Assembly: GCA_030681635.1 (NCBI GenBank)
Contig: JAUXRT010000442.1
Coordinates: 1 to 5,564, forward strand
Direction of reading: 5' to 3'
DNA: 5,564 nucleotides
Origin: Reyranella sp.
GTDB lineage: Bacteria > Pseudomonadota > Alphaproteobacteria > Reyranellales > Reyranellaceae
Under the pieces are notes generated by a model, which saw only the letters and a program-made list of their open reading frames with translations, was not told where the DNA came from and did no database searches. The stretch's first letter is position 1, and each line of letters opens with the position of its first letter. Shown in pieces: positions 1 to 5,564 of the stretch. The translations under genes were made by a program, and so were the position numbers.

Positions 1-376
1 GGTGGCGCCCGAGGTCAGCGCGCCGGTGCTGCACGGCTACATGCTGGAGCGCTGGCCGCAGCTAAAAGGCACCAAGGTGACGCATGCCTGGACGGGCAAC
101 GTGGCCTTCGCCTTCGACTTCCTGCCGCACATGGGCCAGGAGCAGGGCATGCACTATCTGATGGCGTGCAACGGCTCGGGCGTCGCGATGATGAGCTACC
201 TCGGCTACCAGACGGCCAAGAAGATCGCCGGCGGCTCGAACGCAGCCATCAATGCCTTCGATGGCCAGCCGTTTCCGACCGTGCCGTTCTACAACGGCAA
301 TCCGGAATGGGTTCTGCCCCTGGTCGGCGCCTGGTACCGCACGCGCGACTGGTGGGACCGCACGACGGCTGGCTGA
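1..376 (+). CDS. FAD-dependent oxidoreductase (DAO family), C-terminal fragment, 5' end outside window
   Basis: The reading frame is open from the window edge (first full codon at base 2) to TGA at 374-376, leaving about 124 residues. The GTG at base 2 is probably internal, because the visible part is only the end of a ~430-residue family. The family oxidises amines or amino acids (D-amino acid, sarcosine or gamma-glutamylputrescine oxidase relatives) with a bound FAD. Seen here are the late-domain pattern W-T-G-N-V-A-F followed by D-x-L-P-H-M-G (about residues 30-45) and then CNGSGVAMMSYLG (about 56-68), which resemble the C-terminal flavin-contacting segment of DAO proteins. The tail FPTVPFYNGNPEW...VGAWYRTRDWW is a typical ending of a bacterial sarcosine-oxidase-like subgroup. 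The Rossmann GxGxxG motif that would bind ADP lies outside the window, so the substrate cannot be told. It ends 62 bases before the phosphatase start; co-transcription is possible but not shown. Confidence 0.85.
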   Translation, partial: VAPEVSAPVLHGYMLERWPQLKGTKVTHAWTGNVAFAFDFLPHMGQEQGMHYLMACNGSGVAMMSYLGYQTAKKIAGGSNAAINAFDGQPFPTVPFYNGNPEWVLPLVGAWYRTRDWWDRTTAG

Positions 377-438
377 CGCTACCGGGCGCGCATTCCATAG
401 GGTAGGCTCGGAGCGTGTTCTCGTTCCGGAATGTTGCA
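377..438 (+). other. Short intergenic gap between oxidoreductase and phosphatase
   Basis: This is the only non-coding stretch in the window, 62 bases (38 if the GTG at 415 is the true start). An imperfect CTACC (379-383)/GGTAG (401-405) inverted pair with a 17-base loop is present but is too weak and lacks a T-run, so I do not call a terminator. No convincing promoter boxes are visible. Confidence 0.5.
428..430 (+). promoter_or_regulatory. Weak candidate ribosome binding site for the phosphatase ATG
   Basis: GGA lies 8 bases before the ATG at 439. It is only a three-base match to the anti-Shine-Dalgarno. For the competing GTG at 415, TAGG at 403-406 also sits 8 bases upstream, so the binding sites do not decide the start; the signal peptide shape does. 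Confidence 0.3.
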
Positions 439-519
439 ATGAAATTTCGTCCGTTCGCCGCCGTTCTCGTGTCGATGCTGATGGTGGGGCTGATGGCGGG
501 CCTTGCGCCGGCCGGGGCC
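439..519 (+). other. Signal peptide of the histidine acid phosphatase
   Basis: The first 27 codons give a basic n-region (MKFR), a hydrophobic core (about residues 5-22, AAVLVSMLMVGLMAGL) and a small-residue cleavage site A-G-A before Q28. This is the classic Sec/signal peptidase I layout. There is no twin-arginine motif and no lipobox cysteine, so a soluble periplasmic or secreted product is expected. The cleavage point is judged by eye. Confidence 0.85.
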
Positions 520-1761
520 CAGGTCCCGCCGATCCCGCCGGGCTGGCAGACGGAACGGGTGGTGATGCTCGGCCGTCACAGCGTGCAGGCGCCGGCCCAG
601 TCGCCGCAGGAGCTCGCCAAATTCGCCACCTCGCCCTGGCCCAGCTGGCCGGTCGCGCCGGGCGACCTGACGCCGCGCGGCGCCGACCTCGGCCACCAGA
701 TGGGCCAGTTCTTTCGCATCCTCTACGGCGGCCGCGGCCTGATCGAGGAAGCCATCTGTCCGCGGCCGGGCACCGTCGTGTTGTGGGTCGATTTCGACAA
801 GCGCACCGAATGGGCGGCGCTCTCGACCCTGGGCGGCCTCTACATGCGCTGCCTCACGCCGCTCCTGAAGCACCAGGCCGACCAGTCGAAGCCCGATCCG
901 CTGTTCCACCCGCCGCCCTCGGCGTCGTGCCCGATGGATGCGGCCAGCAACCGCGCCGCCATCCTGGCGCGCATCGGCGGCGACTTCAGCTCGGTGCAGC
1001 GCGAATACGCGCCGCAGCTCACGCTGCTGCAATCGACGCTCTGCCCGCCGGGCGCGGCGGGTTCGGGTGCCACCTGCGGTCTCGCGGCCGAGGCATCGGC
1101 GATCGTGCCGGATCCGGCCGGCGGCGTCGCCCTGAAGGGGCCGGTCGCCATCGGCTCGATGGCGGCGGAGAATTTCCTGATGGAAAGCGCCCAGGGCATG
1201 CCGGCCAACGACGTCGCCTGGGGCCGCCTCGACAGCGACAGACTGCGCGATGTGCTAAAAGTCCGTCGCCTCCATCTCGACCTGACGGAGAAGACCAAGC
1301 CGATCGCCCAGCAGCGGGGATCGAACATGCTGGCGACGATCGTGGCGTCGCTGCAGGACGGCCACAAGTTTCCGGGCGGGCCGCACATCGCCCAGCCGGT
1401 GCGCTTCGGCATGCTGCTGGGCCATGACACCAACATCGTGAACATCGCGGGGCTGCTCAACCTCGGCTGGGCGATCAAGGGCTACCAGGACAACGAAGCC
1501 CCGCCGGGCAGCGCGCTCGCCTTCGAGCTGCTGCGCGCCGGCCCGAACGGCCCGCGCTATGTGCGGATGGCCTTCTATGCCCAGACGCCGGAGCAGCTGC
1601 GCAACAACACGCAGCTCACGATCGACAATCCGCCCGGCATGGTGGCGGTCGAGCTGCCGGCCTGCAGCGCCTATGCCCGCGACAACGCCTGCCCGCTGGA
1701 GCGCTTCGTCGAGATCGCCAACGCTGCGATCGACCCGGCCTGCGTGTCGATCAAGCCGTAG
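439..1761 (+). CDS. Secreted histidine acid phosphatase (AppA phytase / Agp glucose-1-phosphatase type)
   Basis: This 440-residue protein resembles E. coli periplasmic AppA and Agp (histidine phosphatase branch 2), which hydrolyse phosphomonoesters through a phosphohistidine intermediate. In order: signal peptide 1-27; signature RHSVQAP at 46-52 (H47 the expected nucleophile); WPSWPVAPGDLTPRG at 67-81; DFDKRT at 118-123, whose R122 matches AppA R92; SKPDPLFHP at 150-158; GHDTN at 328-332, with H329-D330 the expected catalytic pair. The mature part has eight cysteines (108, 138, 164, 202, 213, 409, 418, 435) spaced much like the four disulfides of AppA, which fits an oxidising periplasm. The signature is abnormal: Ser replaces Gly and Gln50 replaces the second phosphate-binding Arg, so activity may be reduced or shifted. 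ATG 439 was chosen because it gives a compact MKFR n-region; an in-frame GTG at 415 adds eight residues and has a comparable upstream TAGG. Whether the substrate is phytate or sugar phosphate is not decidable. Its 3' end overlaps the convergent kinase gene by 11 bases. Confidence 0.9.
   Translation: MKFRPFAAVLVSMLMVGLMAGLAPAGAQVPPIPPGWQTERVVMLGRHSVQAPAQSPQELAKFATSPWPSWPVAPGDLTPRGADLGHQMGQFFRILYGGRGLIEEAICPRPGTVVLWVDFDKRTEWAALSTLGGLYMRCLTPLLKHQADQSKPDPLFHPPPSASCPMDAASNRAAILARIGGDFSSVQREYAPQLTLLQSTLCPPGAAGSGATCGLAAEASAIVPDPAGGVALKGPVAIGSMAAENFLMESAQGMPANDVAWGRLDSDRLRDVLKVRRLHLDLTEKTKPIAQQRGSNMLATIVASLQDGHKFPGGPHIAQPVRFGMLLGHDTNIVNIAGLLNLGWAIKGYQDNEAPPGSALAFELLRAGPNGPRYVRMAFYAQTPEQLRNNTQLTIDNPPGMVAVELPACSAYARDNACPLERFVEIANAAIDPACVSIKP
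1751..1761. other. Tail-to-tail overlap of convergent genes (11 bases)
   Basis: The phosphatase stop TAG is at 1759-1761 and the minus-strand HWE kinase stop (TGA) is at 1753-1751. The last three codons of each gene therefore overlap. No hairpin followed by a T-run is visible on either strand around the junction, so transcription of each gene probably runs into the other and produces antisense ends. Confidence 0.9.
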
Positions 1762-3625
1762 AGACGCCCGCCTGCAGCGCTGGCTTGGTGTCGAGCAGCG
1801 ACAGCAGCACGCGCTCGAGCGCGCCGGCGTCGATCGGCTTCTGCAGGACGGGCACGTTGGCGAAGCGCCGGTCGAGACTGTCGCGCTGGTAGCCGGTGAT
1901 GAACACGAACGGCACGCCGCGCGCCAGCAAGAGATCGGCCAGCGGATCGGCCGCTTCGCCGGCGAGATTGAGATCGAGGATGGCGCCGTCGAGGCGCTCG
2001 GCCTTGGCCGCCGCCACGCCGTCGGCCAGGCGGCCGCAGGGACCGACAACCTCGGCGCCGAGATCGACCAGCATGCTCTTGACCAGCATGCTGACCAGCA
2101 GCTCGTCCTCGACCACCAGCAGGCGCTTGTCGGCGAGGCTGCGGCGCTTGCGCCGCCCGTTGGCGGGTGCTGCCGGCTGGGCGACGTTGCCGGCCGGTTC
2201 GGGGGCCGCGACCTGGGCGCTCGGGATCGACAGGGTGCAGTGCAGCCCCTCGGGGCGCCAGTCGTAGACGACGCCGCCGCGGAACTGCGCCTCGATGCTG
2301 GAGCGCACGATGGTGAGGCCGAAGCCCAGCGCCCGCGGCTCCACGGTCGAGGGGCCGTCGGTTTCGCGCCAGTCGAGCACGACGGCCTCGGGCCCGACCT
2401 TCCACTCGAGCTTGAGCGTGCCGGTATCGGTCGAGAGTGCGCCGTACTTGGCGGCGTTGGTCGCAAGTTCGTGGACCGCCAGCGCCACGGCCTGCGCGGT
2501 GGCCGGCAGCAGCACCACGGCGGGTCCCGCGGTCACAACGCGGCGGCGGTGGCTTGCGTGATAGGGCGCCATCTCCTCTTCGACGATCTTGGCAAGGTCG
2601 GCGCCTTCCCAGTGCGTGGCCGACAGCAGGTTGTGGGTTGCGGCCAGCGCATGGATGCGGCCCTCGACGGTCGAGATGAATTCCGGCGTGGTCCTCGCTT
2701 TGGTCAGGCGCAGCACCGAGAGCACGACGGCCAGCGTGTTCTTGGCGCGGTGGTCGACCTCGCGCGCCAGCAGCACCTGGCGTTCCTCGGCGCGCTTGCG
2801 CTCGGTGATGTCGACGGTGACGCCGTTCATGCGCACCGGCTTGCCCGCGGCGTCGCGCGCGATGATGCCGGCGCCGTAGCACCAGCGGACCTCGCCGCTC
2901 GGCCGCACGATCCGGAACTCGGTCTGGAAGCGGGGCTCGCTCATTTCCGCGAGCGCGGCGACGGAGCTTTTGCCGCGGTCGTCGGGATGCATCATCGCCT
3001 CGATGCGCCCGATCGTGGGCTCGAAGGTGGCGGGATCGACGCCGAAGATGCGAAAGGGGCCTTCGTCCCACGCGATGCGGCCGCTCGCGAGATCGACCTC
3101 CCATGAGCCCATGTCGCCGGCCGAGAGCGCGATGGAGCGGCGCTCCTCGCTCTGCTGCAGCCGTTCGGTCTGGGCCTCGAGCTCGGCGGTGCGGGCCGCG
3201 ACCCGGCGCTCGAGTTCTATGTTCATCTCCTCGAGCAGTCGGGTCTTGCGGTAGAGCTCGAGGAAGACCTTGACCTTGGCGCGCAGCACCTCCGGCACCA
3301 CCGGCACCGTCACGTAGTCGACGGCGCCGATCTCGTAGCCGCGCAGATGGTCGGTCTCGGCGATCTGGACGGCCGAGACGAAGATCATGGCGAGCTTCTG
3401 GAAGCGCGGGTGCTCGCGGATCATGGCGGCCAGCTCGAAGCCGTCGATGCCGGGCATGACGACGTCGATCAGGACGACCGCCACCTCGGTCTTGAGCAGG
3501 ACGCCCAGCGCCTCCTGCGGGCTGCTGGCCGTGATCAGGTTCTCGCCTAGCTCGCCCAGGATGACCTCGTAGGCGAGCAGCTTGGCGGGCTGGTCGTCGA
3601 CCAGCAGGATGTTGACCTTGTCCAT
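1751..3625 (-). CDS. Hybrid HWE-family histidine kinase: receiver-PAS-HWE kinase-receiver
   Basis: This 624-residue cytoplasmic signalling protein has no membrane segment. Domains in order: N-terminal receiver (about 4-122) with D10/D11, phosphoacceptor D54 and S84, but Val107 where the invariant Lys is expected (YVTVP); a charged coiled-coil linker (about 124-163); a PAS domain (about 164-278) ending in the usual DITERKRAEE junction; an HWE/HisKA_2 dimerisation segment with phosphoacceptor His292 in EVDHRAKNTLAVV; an ATPase domain with the HWE hallmarks, His385 and Asn390 in HELATNAAKYGALS and the W-R-E triad 419-421; an Ala/Pro-rich linker with RRKRR (about 471-497); and a C-terminal receiver (about 500-615) with E506/D507, D551, T577 and K596. 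It carries no DNA-binding domain. The start is ATG 3625, because the receiver begins directly there (MDKVNILLVDD); the frame is open further upstream but lies inside the preceding gene. That start shares one base with the upstream stop and has no good Shine-Dalgarno, so translation is probably coupled. HWE kinases are mostly alphaproteobacterial, often in light or stress signalling; the signal here is unknown. Confidence 0.92.
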   Translation of the reverse strand: MDKVNILLVDDQPAKLLAYEVILGELGENLITASSPQEALGVLLKTEVAVVLIDVVMPGIDGFELAAMIREHPRFQKLAMIFVSAVQIAETDHLRGYEIGAVDYVTVPVVPEVLRAKVKVFLELYRKTRLLEEMNIELERRVAARTAELEAQTERLQQSEERRSIALSAGDMGSWEVDLASGRIAWDEGPFRIFGVDPATFEPTIGRIEAMMHPDDRGKSSVAALAEMSEPRFQTEFRIVRPSGEVRWCYGAGIIARDAAGKPVRMNGVTVDITERKRAEERQVLLAREVDHRAKNTLAVVLSVLRLTKARTTPEFISTVEGRIHALAATHNLLSATHWEGADLAKIVEEEMAPYHASHRRRVVTAGPAVVLLPATAQAVALAVHELATNAAKYGALSTDTGTLKLEWKVGPEAVVLDWRETDGPSTVEPRALGFGLTIVRSSIEAQFRGGVVYDWRPEGLHCTLSIPSAQVAAPEPAGNVAQPAAPANGRRKRRSLADKRLLVVEDELLVSMLVKSMLVDLGAEVVGPCGRLADGVAAAKAERLDGAILDLNLAGEAADPLADLLLARGVPFVFITGYQRDSLDRRFANVPVLQKPIDAGALERVLLSLLDTKPALQAGVSTA

Positions 3626-3627
3626 CA
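3623..3627 (-). other. TGATG stop/start overlap coupling the two kinase genes
   Basis: Read on the minus strand, the upstream kinase ends with TGA (3627-3625) and the HWE kinase starts with ATG (3625-3623), sharing the A. The ~20 bases before the ATG (CGGCTGTGGCTGCACCGC region) contain no purine-rich Shine-Dalgarno run. This arrangement is typical of termination-reinitiation within an operon, so the two proteins are likely made together. Confidence 0.85.
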
Positions 3628-5564
3628 GCGGTGCAGCCACAGCCGGAGCGCGCTGAACAGCTGCTCGGTGTTGACCGGCTTGGCGAGATAGTCCGACGCG
3701 CCGGCTTCCAGGCACTTCTCGCGATCGCCCTTCATCGCCTTGGCGGTGAGGGCGACGATGGGCAGCCGCCGGAGCGCGGGATTGCCGCGGATCAGCGCGA
3801 TCGTCTCGTAGCCGTCCATCTCCGGCATCATGATGTCCATCAGCACGATCGCGACCTCGGGCGAGGCTTCCAGCAGCGAGATCGCCTCGCGGCCCGTGGT
3901 TGCCGTCAGCACGTTCATGCCACGGCGCTCCAGCGCGCTCGACAGCGCGAAGATGTTGCGCGTGTCGTCGTCGACCACCAGCGCCGTGCGGCCCGCCAGC
4001 ACCTCGTCGGAACTGTGCAGGCGTTCCAGCATGCGTTTCTTCTCGGCCGGCAGGTCGGCCGCGACCTGGTGCAGGAAGAGCGCGGTCTCGTCGAACAGCC
4101 GCTCGGGCGAGGCCGCGCCCTTGACCACGATGCTGCGCGCCATGGTGTGCAGGCGAGCGTCCTCCTCGGCCGAGAGCTCGCGGCCGGTGAATACGACCAC
4201 CGGCAGGTCGGCCAGCGCCTCGTCGCGCTGGATCTCCTCCAGCACCTCGAAGCCCGACATGTCGGGCAGCCGCAGGTCGAGCACCATGCAGTCGTAACGC
4301 TGGCTGCGCAGCTCCTCGAGCGCCTCGCGGCCGGTGCCGGCGACGGCGATCTCGATGTCGGGGTGGGACAGGAGCTCGCTCACGCCAAACCGCTCGGCCT
4401 CGTTGTCCTCGGCGATCAGCAGCCGCTTGCGGCGCGGCTTCACGTAGTCGTTGATGCGCGACAGCGCCAGGTTCAAGCCCTCGGTCGTGGTCGGCTTGTT
4501 GAGGTAGGAGAAGGCGCCGCGTGCCAGGCCCTGCTGGCGATCCTCGTCCATGCTCAGGATCTGCACCGGAATGTGCCTGGTTTCGAGCGTCCGCTTGAAC
4601 TGGCTGAGCACGTTCCAGCCCAGCATGTCGGGCAGGAAGATATCGAGCGACATGGCGACCGGCTTGTATTCCAGCGCGAGGTCGAGCGCCTCGGCGCCGC
4701 GCTGCGTCACGATGGCTTTCAGGCCCGCGGTGTGGGCGGCGTCGACCAGGATGCCGGCATAGTTGGGATCGTCCTCGACGATCAGCAAGGTGCGGTCGCC
4801 CGGCTGCAGGTTGGGACGATCGTCGGGGAACTGATCGACCACATGCTCGGGCAGCGCCACCTGCGGCAGCGGCGCGGCGCCCGGTGTGGCGGCGCGCACG
4901 GCCGTGCGCGGGCCGGTGTACAGCGTCGGCAGGAAGAGCGTGAAGGTGCTGCCGATGCCCGGCGTGCTGCGCAGCGTCAGTTCGCCGCCCAGCAGCGCCG
5001 CGAGCTCGCGGCTGATGGCGAGGCCGAGGCCGGTGCCGCCATACTTGCGGCTGGTGCTGGCGTCGGCCTGCTGGAAGGCCTCGAACACGATCTTCTGCTT
5101 CTCGACCGGAATGCCGACGCCGGTGTCGGTGACCTCGAAGGCGACCACCGAGCTCGCCTGGCCGAGCGCCAGATTGTCCGGCCGCCAGCCGGCGCGCGCC
5201 GGCAGGACGCGCATGCGGACGCTGCCCTGCGCCGTGAACTTCAGTGCATTGGACATCAGGTTCTTCAGGATCTGCTGCAGGCGCTTGGAATCGGTCACGA
5301 TCGAGCGGCCGAGGCCGGGGTCGATCTGGACGTCGAAGCTGAGGCCCTGCGATTCGGCCTGGTGGCGGAACGGACGGGCGACCGTCTCCAGCAATTTGGT
5401 GAAGAAGATCTCCTCGGCATCGTCGGTCACCGTGCCCGATTCGATCTTGCTGAGGTCGAGGATGTCGCTGATCAGGTTCAACAGGTCGGTGCCGGCGCCG
5501 TGGATGGTGCGGGCGTACTCGATCTGTTTCGGTACCAGGTTGCCCTCGGGATTTTCGGCGAGCT
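3625..5564 (-). CDS. Large hybrid sensor histidine kinase, C-terminal part (HisKA end, ATPase, three receivers); 5' end outside window
   Basis: The frame stays open to the right window edge, giving 645 residues (numbered from the first full codon). The apparent TTG start at 5481 is not a start: it falls inside the dimerisation helix, in DLLNLISDILDLSKIESG. Seen in order: the end of HisKA (1-47; the phosphoacceptor His of the H-box lies beyond the window); an ATPase domain (about 57-213) with N-box Asn101/Asn105, D146-T-G-V-G and the glycine box GGTGLGL at 175-181; receiver 1 (about 258-372; E263/D264, D307, S337, K356); receiver 2 (about 380-495; E385/D386, D429, T459, K481, the Lys followed by Gly rather than Pro); a short helical linker (about 499-520); receiver 3 (about 526-645; D531/D532, D576, T606, K628). 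All three receivers keep the full phosphorylation set. In related proteins the missing N-terminus often has HAMP repeats and a GAF domain; that is a family expectation, not seen here. It is the upstream partner of the coupled HWE kinase. Confidence 0.92.
   Translation of the reverse strand, partial: LAENPEGNLVPKQIEYARTIHGAGTDLLNLISDILDLSKIESGTVTDDAEEIFFTKLLETVARPFRHQAESQGLSFDVQIDPGLGRSIVTDSKRLQQILKNLMSNALKFTAQGSVRMRVLPARAGWRPDNLALGQASSVVAFEVTDTGVGIPVEKQKIVFEAFQQADASTSRKYGGTGLGLAISRELAALLGGELTLRSTPGIGSTFTLFLPTLYTGPRTAVRAATPGAAPLPQVALPEHVVDQFPDDRPNLQPGDRTLLIVEDDPNYAGILVDAAHTAGLKAIVTQRGAEALDLALEYKPVAMSLDIFLPDMLGWNVLSQFKRTLETRHIPVQILSMDEDRQQGLARGAFSYLNKPTTTEGLNLALSRINDYVKPRRKRLLIAEDNEAERFGVSELLSHPDIEIAVAGTGREALEELRSQRYDCMVLDLRLPDMSGFEVLEEIQRDEALADLPVVVFTGRELSAEEDARLHTMARSIVVKGAASPERLFDETALFLHQVAADLPAEKKRMLERLHSSDEVLAGRTALVVDDDTRNIFALSSALERRGMNVLTATTGREAISLLEASPEVAIVLMDIMMPEMDGYETIALIRGNPALRRLPIVALTAKAMKGDREKCLEAGASDYLAKPVNTEQLFSALRLWLHR

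Noticed and set aside
379..405. CTACC/GGTAG inverted pair in the 62-base gap as a terminator
   Set aside because: Five pairs with a 17-base loop and no following T-run is too weak for an intrinsic terminator.
252..1427. A 391-codon plus-strand frame overlapping the oxidoreductase end and the phosphatase
   Set aside because: Out of frame with both real genes, Arg/Pro/Ala-rich, and without any motif; the phosphatase frame is strongly supported by signal peptide, catalytic motifs and cysteines.
1810..1823. Perfect 14-base palindrome CGCGCTCGAGCGCG near the gene junction, as operator or terminator
   Set aside because: It lies inside the coding sequence of the C-terminal receiver (codons for ALERVL), has no loop and no T-run, and is explained by G/C-ending codons.
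1559..3106. A 515-codon open frame on the plus strand opposite the HWE kinase
   Set aside because: It is the antisense of a clearly recognisable kinase gene. Long antisense frames are common in G+C-rich DNA, and the predicted protein is low-complexity Arg/Ala/Gly-rich with no family resemblance.
3626..3715. A longer start for the HWE kinase (30 extra residues from 3715)
   Set aside because: The extension lies wholly within the upstream kinase gene, is Arg/Ala-rich without receiver similarity, and the ATG at 3625 begins the receiver fold exactly and overlaps the upstream stop as TGATG.
5479..5481. TTG at 5481 as the true start of the hybrid kinase
   Set aside because: The frame continues to the window edge with residues typical of the dimerisation helix (LVPKQIEYARTIHGAGTDLL), so the gene is cut by the window, not started here.

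Overview
The window is a G+C-rich stretch, densely coding, with third codon positions strongly biased to G/C. The HWE-type histidine kinase and the stand-alone-regulator style of signalling point to an alphaproteobacterium (a Hyphomicrobiales/Rhodospirillales-like soil or plant-associated lineage). That placement is inferred from gene families and composition, not from a marker gene. No rRNA, tRNA, CRISPR array, insertion sequence or obvious prophage sequence is visible. Every base outside a short 62-base gap near the left end is coding, so no gene-free stretch reaches 300 bases.

Layout: the left end holds the last ~124 residues of a plus-strand FAD-dependent amine/amino-acid oxidoreductase. 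It is followed on the same strand by a complete secreted histidine acid phosphatase of the AppA (phytase)/Agp (glucose-1-phosphatase) type, with a signal peptide. The rest lies on the minus strand and runs toward the phosphatase. Entering from the right edge is the C-terminal 645 residues of a large hybrid histidine kinase (end of the dimerisation domain, ATPase domain, three receivers). Its stop codon shares one base with the ATG of a complete 624-residue protein built as receiver-PAS-HWE kinase-receiver. The 3' ends of the HWE kinase and the phosphatase overlap tail to tail by 11 bases.

The two minus-strand genes look like one translationally coupled signalling unit: two kinases and five receiver domains, with no DNA-binding output domain and no HPt domain visible in the window. 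The output must therefore go to a partner elsewhere or work through protein interaction. The first receiver of the HWE protein has valine where receivers normally carry the invariant lysine, and the phosphatase has a changed active-site signature (RHSVQAP instead of RHGxRxP). These two substitutions, and the coupled two-kinase layout, are the points most worth a second look. I do not see a wholly new system: all four genes belong to recognisable families.
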